Origin: Hybos culiciformis
Taxonomy: Eukaryota > Arthropoda > Insecta > Diptera > Hybotidae
DNA: 64,000 nt
Assembly (NCBI GenBank): GCA_964007475.1
Contig: OZ023273.1
Location: 1,488,001-1,552,000 of the forward strand
Direction of reading: 5' to 3'
The notes beneath the pieces are model-generated. The model made no database searches and was not told the origin of the DNA. It worked only from the letters and a program-made list of their open reading frames with translations. The translations under genes and the position numbers were made by a program. This document shows, piece by piece, positions 33,274-46,700 of the stretch (the first letter of the stretch is position 1; each line of letters begins with the position of its first letter).

Positions 33274-33607
33274 TTTTTTAGGGTTGGGTACGTTTAACTG
33301 TAGTTCACTTCACTGTATATCACCTTACTGTATTTTCATTTCACTGTATTTCTATTTACTGCATGTCATTTCACTGTATTTCATTTCACTGTATTCTTCG
33401 CTTGAGTTAAATAAAAAATCCTTTAATCTATAACTTAATTTAATATAAAATTCTTTTGGAAAAGGTCAAATTACTAAAAAACAGTGAAATGGAAATACAG
33501 CAAAATGGAATACAGTGAAATGGTAAAACAGTGAACTTCAAAAATACAGTGTAATGATACTACAGTGAAATGATCGTACAGTGAAGCGTACCGCTCCCAA
33601 TTTTTTT
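33274..33607. mobile_element. Palindromic CACTGTA repeat array (foldback-like)
   Basis: The left arm (33282-33400) has repeated short units of the ATTTCACTGTAT type. The right arm (33480-33600) has the reverse complement, ATACAGTGAAAT, about seven units each. The outer edges are also inverted: GGGTTGGGTACG on the left and CGTACCGCTCCCAA on the right. About 80 bp of plain AT-rich DNA lies between. No frame is present. Confidence 0.75.
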
Positions 33608-34619
33608 AAATTCAGAATTTCTGAATTTCAGAACCGTGCTAAAATTTATTTAATTCATTTTTGTTTTTGATAAAAACTTATAAAATCCAACATGCTTCGC
33701 GTCAATCACTTATATACAACCTATATATTTGCAACATATCTATAGATGTAGTTTTTGTAAAGTGTCTGAATTAATTTATGATGTTTTCATTTAAGTTTCT
33801 CAGAATTGTTAAGCCGAAAAGAAATTTGTAAAACATGAAAATTTTATTAAAAGTATTATTGGGTTAAACAGAATTTTCGAAAAATAGATTTTGTAAATTG
33901 ATATAAGTTCACTTTAATTTCATGTCGATAAATTGTTACTAATCGATCTTCTGTTTTTGATTTCATTTTAACTATCATGTTTTATTTATATTATTTGAAT
34001 AATACATAAGCTGTTGGTTTGTTCTTTAATTTTATTCTTTATTTGTTTGTATGAATGAATAGAAGCAGGTAAGTTCCTTTAATGAATTTATTAGAAAAAA
34101 AAAAACAAAGATTGAAAAAACTTTATTTTCTTAATAAAACCTGAAATTATGTAATCCTTATTTTATTTTTATAATAATAAATTAAATAATATTTATTTTT
34201 TTTTGAAATATTGTTAAATTGCTTTTCGGCAAAACTGTAAAACCATTGTAGAAAGAAAAGCATTTGATTTTTTTTTTTTTGCCCATTTTATTTATTTTTT
34301 AAGGAAAAGTTTTTGAAAATATAAACAAGAAGAAATTATGCGCATAAATTTGTTTTTAATTAAAAATTATTTTCATTTAATTTATATTATTATATGAATT
34401 AAAATACATGCGGGAAAAGCAAAAATAAAAAAAAAAGGAAAAATAATTATCACTTGCAGAAAATTAATTTTGTTTTATTTTATAAAATAATTTTTTTTTT
34501 TTTTGAGAATGAAAACATGTACGCATTTACGTTTTCCAGGATAAAACAGAAAAGAATAATTAATTGATATTCCAAATAAAGAAATTTGTGGTATTATTAT
34601 TTAAAAAAAAAAAAAAAAA

Positions 34620-34910
34620 TTGTTACAATATCCCTGAGTGCAATAGAGACGTCTGGGAACCCTTCGCGACTGTTTCAATCATTAATTTAAATTGTAATTA
34701 AATTATGAATGCGAATGAATTACTTCTTATTCAAATACTAAATTTATTATAATCCAAATGTTGAAAATTTCTTAAAACTCCAATTCGCAGTAATATATTA
34801 ATTCAGGATGACGCGGTTTTCAGTCGAAGGATCGATTTCCAACATTTGTCTTAAGTATTTATTCATTGTTTTTTCCAAGTGTTCCAAATTTTGGAAAACT
34901 ATTGTAACAA
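34620..34910. mobile_element. Possible 291 bp MITE with short inverted ends
   Basis: TTGTTACAATA at 34620-34630 is matched exactly by its reverse complement TATTGTAACAA at 34900-34910. Between them are two GC-rich patches unlike the surroundings (GAGACGTCTGGGAACCC near 34650 and GGATGACGCGG near 34806). The ends are only 11 bp long, so chance cannot be excluded. Confidence 0.35.
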
Positions 34911-35516
34911 GATTTTAGACAGTAGCTAAGACTACAATGTACATCATTATTGAACCTTTTTTTTATTTATTCAATTTCAATTATATTATTATCAATTATA
35001 TAAAACAACCTTTTTTTTTTTTGGTTAATTGAAAAAAGTTTGGCTTCGCGTATTGTAAATGAAAATCAATATTAATTTATTAATTCATTTGGGAAAAGCC
35101 TATAAATACAGTATACTTAAACAAAATGAAATTTCCCTCTTTGTGGGCTTATAAATACACTTTTGTCATTATAAGTATATACAGTAGTATGTATATTTTC
35201 AGATAATAATATTTTTGACCTCATAATTATTATTTGCATGTGATGAAAATGTTTTTTTTTTAATTCATTTGTACTATATGGGCATTTATTGGATTTCCGT
35301 TAAAAGTCAATATTACGGAATTATTCTTTTGGAAAATATTCTTCGAAAAACTATCCTTATATATATTTTCTAATTCCTATCAATGAAAAAGAATTTCAAA
35401 AATTTTAATTCAATTTCTATTTAATTCATTATAGATTTGATTCTGTTAGAATTGTGCAAAATGAATAGAAAATATATTGAAGTGATATCTAACATAATGT
35501 GCTGAACGTACGTACA

Positions 35517-35568
35517 TACTTAATACTGTTTTGTTCGATCATATTTATGGACAAAACAGTATTAAGTA
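35517..35568. repeat. Perfect 18 bp stem hairpin
   Basis: TACTTAATACTGTTTTGT (35517-35534) is followed after 16 nt by its exact reverse complement (35551-35568). It may be a small foldback remnant or a hairpin RNA. There is no other evidence of transcription. Confidence 0.6.
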
Positions 35569-37001
35569 CATTATTATTAATTATTATGTTGCTAATAATG
35601 GTATAATGATGCAAAAAAGAAACATTTTTCATTTATCTGTTTTAAAACGTCGAAAATTTTTATCTTTATAGTTGGACATAGAATTATATTCTTTAAATTT
35701 ATATTTTATGTAGTGTACATTGTTTTTTTTATGTACATGTGAAAAACTATGATAAACATTATTTATGTATAATTTAAAAATGTACCTAATGATGTTGATG
35801 TTGTATTTTAATCACATTTTTTATTTTTTTACTTTGTAGGTATAATAATAATAATAATTTTTTTATCCATTTATGTATTTAGTTAGATAAGAGTTTGTTT
35901 TTTGTTTCAAAAATGTTCACAGTAGTAATTTTTTCCCCCCAGACTATAGTTATATATATACCATCCATAATATTTTATGAATATTTGAGATATACAATTA
36001 CATACATTGTTTCCCAGGATTATTAAATATACAGAAATTAAGGTTGCATAATGGAATAATGTGATTTTTTGCAAATAATTTAACACAAAAGAATTTTTAT
36101 GAGTATAATTAAATTTGATAAATAAAAGGAACTTCGATGATTAAAATTTTAAAAATAAGTAGAAATTTCTGTAATTAAAAAAAATAAATTACATAATTGT
36201 AATAAAAACGTATTTATTATATACATATATATAGTATATAATGGAATTATTTTATATATGATGTATTAAAATTTGCAATTACATAGAGAAACTTAATAGG
36301 CTAAAGTGAAATAAGTATAAGATTATAATTATTACATATTTTTATTGGTATAAATATTACACACATGTTTTAAATATGAAATATACATGTAAGTGCCTGC
36401 AAAAAGATTCGATTTAACGATTGGTTTAATTTGGCATACTGATTGAATTTAACCGATATGTACATAGTACATGTATAACTTGAATGCTTTTAATTGAATG
36501 AAAATTTGTTTTCAAATGTTCAATTTACTATAATTTTTGTGTATATAAAACACATAACACCTTCACAACAAATATTTAATGAATATCAAATAGTTAGTCA
36601 TGTCATCACATTTTATTTTTCTGTACTTCGTTCCGTACACATTTGAATTTCTAAAAGTGTTTTATTTTTAATTTATTTAAAAATGAAAAATTTTTATTAA
36701 AATTTGCTCGAAAATGTCACGTAGAAATTTCTTTATTGAAACGTCAATGAATCGTATAATTGAAAATGTATTTATACATTATATATATATAACTATCATT
36801 TCATAATGTCAAAAATGCAAACATAAATAAATAAACAAATAAACCATTTAAAATTATTTAATTGAGATTGAAGCAGAGTTCTATTCTATATACCTTTGGC
36901 AAATATAATGTTTGTGGTGTTAGTATGTTTATTAGTTTGTTTAACAATTTGCTACAAAACCAAATATTTCGCAATGATATTTGTAATCTATTAAAAAGCA
37001 T

Positions 37002-37423
37002 TTATACCTTGTTCGCATTATAATTTAAATTCCCTTTATATTCTGGAAAACAAATTGCCGTTCGCATTACAAAATTTGATGAGAACTGGAATTTGATGAT
37101 GTAAAAAAAAAAATGAGAAAGAGAAAAAGTTTTTGTTGTTGAAAATTTTGACTTTTTATATCGCTTTTTATCAATTTTTTTTGTTTTTTTTTTCATTTTG
37201 ACTCGAATTTGACAAGAAAATTGTTGCCAACTATAACAAAATTTCAAAAAATGAGTGAAAATAACTATAAATGTAGAATTCTAACCCTGACAAACTAGAA
37301 TATGAAAGTGGAATGTACATATTCCGGAATATTTCTTTATATGAAAAATCCAGTTCATATTCCTGAAATATTCCGGATAACAGCATATTCCACTAATATT
37401 CTCCTAATGCGAACACCATATTA
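37002..37423 (-). mobile_element. ~423 bp terminal-inverted-repeat element, copy 2
   Basis: This is an inverted copy of the element at 27378-27800, differing at scattered bases (for example GATATAAAAAG for GAGATAAAAAG). The same end words are present: TTATACCTTGTTCGCATTA on this strand's left and GCGAACACCATATTA on the right. It is non-coding. Confidence 0.85.
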
Positions 37424-38399
37424 GATAGCTTTTGTAACAACTGGAATAAGAATTTTGCAATCATTCAAATATTTGAATAATTATAGTTCTAAATCTGAAT
37501 AATACCATCATTATAAAATTAGAAGTTAAACAAATCTTGATGAATGCAAATAACTAAATATAAAATAACTAGACCAGGTTAAATATGTACAATGTACATA
37601 AAATCATTTCAAATGTTAAATTTTAATTCCATAAACTTTTAAATTTATTTTGATATCAAATATTTATCTCAAATTTTTAATCTTATTTATTTCAAATAAT
37701 TTACATTAAAAAAATTATATTTACGTAGGTATCCATTTACAATATAGTATTCTAAAATCAAAAAAAAAAATCAATTTTATTAAAAATTTGTTCAAGCGTA
37801 CTTTATACATATTATCTAAAATAAAGAAATATAACGGTATAAATTTATCCTTCGTTAATATTTTTATGGACAACAAGTTTCCCTCATATATCTTCATATA
37901 TGACATCAAAAAGCTTATTTGGACATTGAATGAAAAATTATATTTTTTATTAGAACTTTTGAATTAAATAAAAACAAAAAGAAGATAAATTGGAGTACAA
38001 AAAAAAAATATTCTAAACATATGTAATATTCATTAAAAGAATAATAATATTCATTAAAAGAGGTCAAAGGCCGATTTGTTGATTCGTTGGATATTGTAAT
38101 ACACACAAAAAAAAAACTCAGTATTTCGAACCAAAAATGTAGATTAAAACAACAAATATTCTGTTAGTATAGCGCCAACAGAAATATTTGTTCTAAAGAT
38201 AAATTATTTATGTTAAAATCGCTTTCAAAATATTGTGTTAATGTAATAAAATATTTCGTTATGATAGAAAAAAACTTTTGTCAGATTAACGATTATTATA
38301 GTGTTAAATTTACGAATAATTTGTATCTTTATAAAAACAAAGTTTGTTATACCCCAAAACCAAAAACCTTTCAAATTCATCAGCAAAAACACTGCAAAT

Positions 38400-38786
38400 G
38401 CAAAAAAAAAATTCTTAGACTAAATTTTTTTTTTATTTATTTAATTTTTTATTTATTTATTTTTATTTATTTATTTTTTTTTATTAATTTTTTTTTTTAT
38501 TTTTTTTTCATTTTTTTTTAATTTTTTTTATTTTTTTTATTTGTTTAATTTTTTTTTTCATTTTTTTTTCATTTTTTTTTCATTTTTTTTAATTTTTATT
38601 TTTCTTTTTATTTTTTTTTTTTCATTTTTTTTTAATTATTTTTTATTATTATTTTTTTTTTTCAATTTTAATTTATTTTTTATTTTTTTTTTTTATTTTT
38701 TTTTATTTTATTTAATTTTTTTTATTTATTTATTTTTCTTATTTTTTTATTTATTTTTAAAATTTTTTTTATTTAATAATTTTTTC
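38400..38786 (-). repeat. Long T-rich (A-rich on minus strand) simple-sequence tract
   Basis: About 380 bp of almost pure T/TTTA/TTTTCA on the plus strand. On the minus strand it reads as an AAAATAAAT-type tail that directly follows the tRNA-like head at 38787-38862. The open frames here are artefacts of low complexity. Confidence 0.8.
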
Positions 38787-38862
38787 ATGCCCGGTTGTAG
38801 ATTCGAACCACGTCCTAAACATTGCAATCCACGAACTCTGCCACTGAGCTATGAACTACATT
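38787..38862 (-). other. tRNA-derived sequence (SINE head or tRNA pseudogene)
   Basis: On the minus strand TAGCTCAGTGGCAGAG matches an RNA polymerase III A box, and GGTTCGAATCT matches the B box, at the spacing of a tRNA. The middle reads GGATTGCAATG, which places GCA (Cys) in the anticodon position. The anticodon and T stems pair poorly and no CCA-compatible acceptor stem forms, so it is not a working tRNA gene. The A-rich tract that follows makes a tRNA-derived retroposon likely. Confidence 0.65.
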
Positions 38863-39332
38863 TACGGCAATGTGTAAAATGGAAAATATAAGTTCGCACA
38901 GAATATATTTTGTACGTTAAAAAAATATTTTGTTTTACCAAAAAAAATTCTGTTAATATGATACTAGTATTTGTTACTTTAAGAGATTTCAAATAAATCT
39001 TTTTGTTGTTATAATTAAAAATGTTGTTAAAAAAAACCAAATTCTAGTTTTGTTACAACAATGAAATTTTTTATCTAATCCACATAATATTGAAATTTTT
39101 TTTGTTAAAAGTCAAAACTTATTTATTGAATTAACGATCATATTTGTTAATTTTAGAAATTTTAATTTTTGTTAATACAAAGAAGCTTTCTTTAACGTTA
39201 ACAATTTCTATCCACTTAAAATAACAAATATTGTGTTCCTCTTACAAATTTTTTATTAAAATTAAAGATTGAATTTTGTTAAATGGCAACAGAAATATTT
39301 TTGTTAGAAAAACTGAGTTTTTTTTTTGTGTG

Positions 39333-42300
39333 AGCTCGCGTTCAATATTGAATAATTCAATAATATACATACTTGATTTTTTAATTGCCTATAATACACT
39401 TTAAAACTTATATTTATTCATTTCTTTGGTCAAAGAAAGAAAGTTACATAATCGTAACGTTACTAGTAGAAAAGAACAGATCATTGGGTCTGCGGAGAAA
39501 TAATGAAATCTGTATCATTGGCATTTCTGATCATCGACTGCACTAAATATAAAGAAATGTTACTGAGAGTTCATCAATTATTTGTAAAAGTTATCTTTTA
39601 TATTTATTAATAAGAGTTTATGACCTGGCGTAATATAACAAAATAATATGATATAATATGATGGTGATATGATGATTAATGATCATCTATATAAATCTAT
39701 TGCAATTATTTTCGATACAGATGCAAAAGATTCTATAATTAAAAAATAAAAAAAGTATAATAATAGGTTTAATTTAATGCATATTTGAGATTATCACAAC
39801 CAAAAGCTTTTGTATAAAATTACCAATTATTTTCATGAAAACGACACTTATACATTACATGATAAATATAACATTATACTATAACTATTACATTTATTAT
39901 GCATTTTGTTCAAAAAATTAATTTATAAATTTTATTCACAATCATTTCTATTAATTTATTGTTAACATCTGCAATTCATTAATTAATTGAAATAAAATAA
40001 AATTAACAGTCATGAACGATGACTGTCACGTTTCGATCTTTTTTGTGGGTTCTCTTTAAAAAAAAAGTTGGGACGATCCTGATATTTTTTACAAAGGCAA
40101 CAACATCTTCATAATTCTTTTATCTGATTAAGATATTATTTGACGTAGCACACAGAAAATATTTTACAGTTACATAAATATTTGAGAGAACATTAACACA
40201 GTATAATATTTTATTTCATATAAGTTACGGTAAAAAAATGTTTTAAAAAATTTAAATATCACGTTTGACATTACACATCAAAAACCTTAATATGTTTTTG
40301 AAAAAAAATAAAAATAAAAATTAATCCACTAACGAGAAAAACATAAAACTCAAAGTTATTTTATGTGTTAACAAAACTTTTAGAGCGCATACAAAGAAGA
40401 TTATGATTTAAAAAGTTTTATTTAAATGATATTTTTCTAAAAAATATATTTTTTATAGTATATACATAAAAGGAATTGTTCTAACTAGCTTAGTTAGAAT
40501 TATATATAAATACCACACGTTCTATATACATACACAAGATAAGTTCTTTGATAAATTCTTGTAACTATAGTAATATCAAAAACATAAAATTTTTATTACA
40601 AGCAGGTGAAAACATGGATATCTAAATGTTACAATATACATATTATTTTTTCATTATGACCATCACCTAGATATTTCTGTCGTAGAAACAAATTCTGTTA
40701 GAGGTATCGCAAACAACTTTTTATCGTCTAAAACTAACTGAGGAATGTAAAAAAAACGAATTCTTACGCCTTTTATTACGAAAGTTACAAAAAATAAAAT
40801 TTACATAAAAGATGAAGAAATATATTTTTATTATAAAATATTTTTTTCTTGAATGTTCATTACAATAATTTATTAAAATTTTCTTTAATAATATTTTATT
40901 TTTGTAGAAAGTTTATGCGTGTAGGTAATTTGTTTTTCTTGATTATTTATTTTGCATCTATGATGAAAGTTAAAATCCGGCCTTAGAATTTAGAAAGCAT
41001 TATGGAAATTTAAAATCGTACCTACTACAATAACTTTTGTTTTTCAGAAAGGTTTGGAAGTTTTTTACATATCTTTTCTGATAAAATAACATTTTACAGT
41101 TTATTTTTCTTTAAATAGAAGTTAATACTATTTTGCATATCAACGTTTTGGTTTAATGGTAATGAAGTTATTCTCATACGTATGTACGTACAACAAATAT
41201 TAAACTATAGATTTTTAGTAGTTTTTTGAAAATTATTTACATACACGAATATTATTTTATACATACATAATTTAATGACTTACGACATTCATTTCTCATT
41301 TAATAATTTATTATTAAATATACAGAATTAATTTTCTTACTACTATATCATTATTGCCTAATAAATTATTAAGAATGTGTTATACGTAAACAAGGATAGA
41401 AGAAATTTTCACTATTAAATTAATTGTTTATAGAGTTAATAAATTAAAAAGCAATGTTTACCTACTTATTTACGACTTTTATTATTACAGTTTTATTAAA
41501 TTCCAAATAATTCACATTCAATCAGAAGAATGATATTTTGTTACTTACGTTCTTTTAAATTTATTTTGGGATCGCTTTTCAAATGATTAAAATAAATTTG
41601 TGCCAAAGTAAATTAATAAATTTTAACAGAAATACTCTTTATTTAATGAGAATCTTTTTTAAATTTTTTAAATACGATTGTCAATTGACATACATAAATT
41701 GAAGTGTACTCGTACGAGTTAAGATAAAATTCATACACTTATAAATTTGCACGTTAACCAAATGTTTAATTGTAAACTTTTTTTTTTCTTGTTTAATGCT
41801 TGGTTAATGCTTGGAAGATAAGGTTCTTTCAAGTGTAAGTTAAGTATTATATTTTCATAAATTTACACTGCAATTAATCTCTCAATGTCAACAGAATTTT
41901 CTTTTGAATAAAAAATATGGCCTTCAGAATTTTATTTTCCCAAAAGTTTTATTCAACTAATTATAAATATTGGTAAATTATGATATTATTCAAATTCAAA
42001 AGTTTATGAACAATATATAATATGTATATACGGTGCTAGATAAATTATTACAAATTGAAAGTAAAAGTTTTTGATTGAATTCAGGAAATTGAAAAAAAAA
42101 AATTTGATTTAATATTGTAATAAAATATTTGATTTTATGAGATTATACAAATTTAATAAATTTAAATGTTAGATTTTTTTTTATTAAATCAATATTTTAT
42201 TTCACTAAAATATAAAAATTTTTGTGATCTTACAATTTGTAAATTATTTTCATATTTCCTATTTTGAATTATTTCGAATAATTTCATATAGCATCTGTGA

Positions 42301-45300
42301 ACAATGGACATGAGTGATTATAAATTGTAATGTTGATAGTCTATTATGAAGAATTTAAAAAAAACCAATTTGGCTTTCGAATTGTACACTTTGAAAAGTT
42401 TCTACCGCATTATTTATATAGTTATGTTATAACGAATATTACCCTGATAATGAAGATTTTTATTATTATTCAGTAGTGAAAATATTCTATACGTCCAGTT
42501 AAATTATAAAATGGTTGTATCAAAATAATTTATTTTTATTTTTGTTTCTTTTATTTATTATATAATTATAAATGAATGTGCTTAGTGTAATCAAAAGGAA
42601 ATTTTTATTTCATTATCCTTCATGTTAAATAAAAAAAAGAGAAAATAATATAATAAATAATGCTGTTGAAACATAATCTTAATACAGGTATTTAAATATA
42701 CATAATGCAGGTACAAGTACAAACATATATTATTTATTAATAAAATAAAATATACGAGCATGCAAACATATAAAAATATAATTATGGTACTGGCGATTTG
42801 TTTAAAAATAGCATCTACATCTGCCAAAGTTTTTAAATTAATTTATTATTATATTGAAGATTAATGTTTATTTTAATAAATTTTTAACAATATTATTAGC
42901 AGTAAGTGTAAAATTTGAAGCAAAAAAATTTTGTATTCAAAAACTAAATTTATCGGAAATATTATGTTAACTAAAATATGACTTTATTAATAAATTAAAT
43001 TATTTTTTAATAATACTATAAATAATAATTCAATTATCAGTTTTATTTAATGTAATGAAATGATTTTCAAACCTATGTAATTAGAATTCATTATTAATTA
43101 AATAAATATAGTTTTATTATTTATTTCGATGAAAAAAAAATTAATTAATTAATAAAATAGTAAATTTGTAAAAAATAATCAAATCATAAATGAATGCGAT
43201 TTCAGATTTGTAAAAATTTTTGTTCAGATTTCTTTAGATTTGTCCAGTTTTAAAGTAATTAAAATTTCAATTTGCCCAAATTTCGAGTTTTCAACAACTG
43301 GCCCTTCTAATTGCAAAATCCTGTTAAAAAAAATGCTTTTTCGATGAACTCAGTTCGTTTTGTGATTCAGAAAAAATTACAAATTTTCTATTTAAAGGCA
43401 TATGTATTTAAATTAAGGACAATTTTTTATCAAGTATTTGAAGCAGTTAAAAAAATAAAAAAAAAAATTTTATAAATACCTATCCTGAATTTTATATGAC
43501 ATGACGGAAAGCTTTTCCACCTGTTCAATTTGTATTCAAAATATTTCATAATAAATCACAAAATAAAGTTAATATTTTATTATATAATTTTCCTTTTTTT
43601 TTTTTTTGTTGGAAAATAAATTTTGATGATTTTTTTTTTCTTTACGCAAATAAAAAATAATCTACTTTTGTTTTTTTTTTTTTTTAATGTTTCAACCCCA
43701 AGAGATTTATATTCCTAATACTTTAATCACTCAATTTACCAACAAAAATAATTTTTTTATATTAAAATAAATGAATAAAAAGTAGAATGAATAATTGGAA
43801 ATCAATAAAAAAAAAAAAATCCATTCGAAGAAAAAGTTTTATAGATAAAAAAAATATGGCTTAATTTTCCTAAATCCCATTTTGTATAATAATACAATCA
43901 AAATAAATAACAATATTTTTCATTAATCAATACAAAAAACAAATATTTCATTATTTTTGTTTATTCTAAAAAAAAAAAAAAAAATAAAAATTTTTATTAA
44001 TAAAAATGTTTGGGAGGCCTTTAATTAAAGTTGCCTCATCCGATATGCAACACACGTAGAATAAAACAAAAATATTTACACAGTACCTACTACCTACAGT
44101 ATGTACAGAGTTTATATTTATGTTACAAAAGAAGAACGTTAAAAAATATTTTTATTTAAACAAATATAAAATTGCTTTCTATTTATAGGATCTCGTACAT
44201 AGCCAACCTAAAGAAAATATGTTATTTCCAAGGCAACTTCCTGCACTATAAGTTCTTCAAGGATAGAGTCTTATCATCGTGCATATGTTGTATATATATT
44301 TGTTAAAAACTTAAATTTAAAAACGTTTGAATTAAACCAAAAAAAAAATTGTTGCACATAAAAATGATATATTTGAAATTAAGAGGTCATGAATCTCTCC
44401 GAAAACTCAATTAAGGGTTGAAAACTTTGTAGATAAAATTCTTCCGGTGGTTTTGAAAATATCATTATACACATGTGTGTACATAAAGCAAATAAATAAT
44501 GCTAATATACATTATTATAATTTTGTTTTCATTAAATTTAAAATATAAATATATTAATTTTATCTCAAATAAATTTAATGAAATATAATTATAATTAATA
44601 ATAAAATAATCATAATGAAACAAAATCCTGTAATTAAAATAAATCTCATTCACATAAAATATACAAAGAATTTTTCCTTATAATAAACTGTGTTTTCTTA
44701 ATTTTTGCTTGTACGCTCGTACAATATAAGTAATTTTGTATTTTATTATTTTTTATTAAAGACAAATAATGATTTTAATTTTAAGAAAATTATTGTTGAT
44801 ATTCATTCCGATTATATTTAGAAAATTAAAATAATCTTAATAAAAAAAACAAAAATAATAATAGTTATTACACTTTTATACAGTCTAATACTATAAAACA
44901 GCCAAAATTATTTATTATGTACAAAATAAATATTATAAAAAAAAATATAAAAATTGAATGAGTATTTTTATTCTGTTCTTTTTTATAATCAAAAAAATAT
45001 TAAATTAAAGAAATAATAAAAAAAATATCTGTGGATGTATAATATTTTAATAAAATATAAATATGTAGTGAAAAAAACTCGTTGCATAATTAGTATAAGG
45101 ACCAGTTATGAAGTTAAAACTAAAACCTTTATGCAAATTTTAGCTTGATTTTTTGGAGGTATTTTTTCAACATTAAAATATCAAATTTATATATTAAATT
45201 TTTTAACATATGATTCATCAAAATGAAAATAAAGAATTTTCAGTCGAATTTCAGGTGGGTACTTATAATAAAATTCAAAGAATATTATTGAAAAATAAAA

Positions 45301-46317
45301 TTAAACAAATAAAAAATATGTATTACATATTTATTACATATATGTTATTATATATAATTATTTGTATTTTAATATACTATTTTAAAGGATTTTTATTTTA
45401 CATAAATCTGGTAACATTATGTCCATATATAAAACCTTTATGTGTAACAACACCTCTTATAATTTCCATATAATTTTTTTTTCTGAATAAGGTATGTATA
45501 TTTTTAAATCATTTTTTTGAGGTATTTTTTCAACTTCGAATTATCAAATTAATTTATTGAGCAAATTGTTCATCAAAATGAATTTAAAGTATTTTCAATC
45601 GAATTTCGTGTGGGCGATTACCAGGTACTTATAATAAATTCAAAGAATATTATTGAAATAAACATTAAGTAAATAAAAAAATATTTATTACTTACATACA
45701 TATTTTTGTTTTGAAACAAATTTTTTATTTTCAATTTCATGAGGAATTGAGAAATATTGTGTTCGATACAATGTTCAATAGATATATTCTTTTATAGATA
45801 ATTTGCCTCAATTGTTAGCTTAATCAAATTAAATAAATCAAAAAAAAATTTACTGATTGTGTAAATTATAATGGATTGGAAGTAATTTGCCAACCTATGC
45901 AGAAACAATATTTCTCACTAAACAGATCTTCAAGTTAACTTTGAACTTATTATAGAACTAGACGAATTAATATCTCAAATGAGTTTGTTTTTATATGACC
46001 GTAGAGTAACAAAATAAATCCAATAAATCCAAAAACTAAATCCAGATTCGATGTTCTTCCATACTATAGTATTGGATTATTCTAGGAAGTAATAAATTTA
46101 CCTGTTTTTGATCCCTTTAAATTAATTGCCTTATTGTTTCGGATCGGAAAAACTTGTTCTGTATTTAATCCCAAAAAAGAAAACATAACTTAAACAAGTT
46201 GAAAATAACAAAAATAATCTTTTTCAAATTATTTTAAGTGCTGTAATAATTATAAAGCACATAAGAATTTGTTTCTCATAATATGATTAGCTGTAACACT
46301 TAACAAATTATTAAAAA
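39333..46317. other. Intergenic AT-rich DNA (7 kb)
   Basis: I see no gene, RNA or intact mobile element. A diverged direct duplication lies at 45148-45700. A small hairpin (ACAGTCAT ... ATGACTGT, near 40007-40027) lies in a slightly GC-richer patch. Confidence 0.55.
45148..45700 (+). repeat. Diverged direct duplication
   Basis: The segments at about 45148-45330 and 45510-45700 share, in order, GAGGTATTTTTTCAAC, TTCATCAAAATGAA, GTACTTATAATAAA and TTCAAAGAATATTATTGAA. They differ by many substitutions and small indels. The function is unknown, and an old duplication or two copies of a non-coding repeat would explain it. Confidence 0.6.
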
Positions 46318-46321
46318 CGAG

Positions 46322-46700
46322 TGTAGGAGATAAGTTTGTTGGTTGTTGGTTTATATTTAGTAAACAATAACGTATTTTGAGGATATACGTATAAACAAGG
46401 CATTTTTGAGAAAATAGATATAAACAGAGAGTTAGAAAAGAAAGAAGAAAAGAATAAAAAGACAGTTGAGAAAGATCGTTCGTTGCGAGAGGAGAGAAAA
46501 TAAGAGGAAAGAATTAAAATAATAAAATTTGTTTGTGAAAAATCGAAAAAAGACCTGTGAAATAAAAATAATAAAACTTATGTGAAAAACCGAAAAAGAT
46601 TTGTGAAATTAAACTAATAAAACTTTTTTTTAAAGAAATTGGCTTTGTTTGAATAAGAATTTTCAGTTACCCTCGAGATTGGCAAGGTATACCCCCTACA
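46322..46700 (+). repeat. 5' LTR
   Basis: 379 bp, TGTAGGAGATAAG ... ACCCCCTACA, identical by eye to the 3' LTR. The middle is purine-rich (AGAAAAGAAAGAAG). It should contain the promoter, but no TATA box stands out. Confidence 0.95.

Larger units (their letters stand above)
33608..37001. other. Intergenic AT-rich DNA
   Basis: No gene was found. It contains a possible 291 bp inverted-repeat element (34620-34910) and a perfect 18 bp hairpin (35517-35568), both entered separately. Confidence 0.55.
38102..39332. mobile_element. 1.2 kb element with A-tract terminal inverted repeats
   Basis: The left end is CACAC, ten A, CTCAGT (38102-38122). The right end is its exact inverse, ACTGAG, ten T, GTGTG (39312-39332). 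Just inside both ends lie further related words containing AACAGAAATATTT. The interior has a tRNA-like sequence with a long A-rich tail on the minus strand, and many words built on TTTGTTA. No transposase is seen. The target duplication is not clear. Confidence 0.6.

Noticed and set aside
35517..35568. microRNA gene
   Set aside because: The stem is perfect but only 18 bp with a 16 nt loop, and nothing else supports processing.
38787..38862. Functional tRNA-Cys gene
   Set aside because: A and B boxes are present, but the anticodon and acceptor stems do not pair and no T-run terminator follows on its strand.
38210..38891. Two plus-strand frames rich in F, I, L, Y
   Set aside because: They are translations of a T-rich simple-sequence tract, the tail of a tRNA-derived element.
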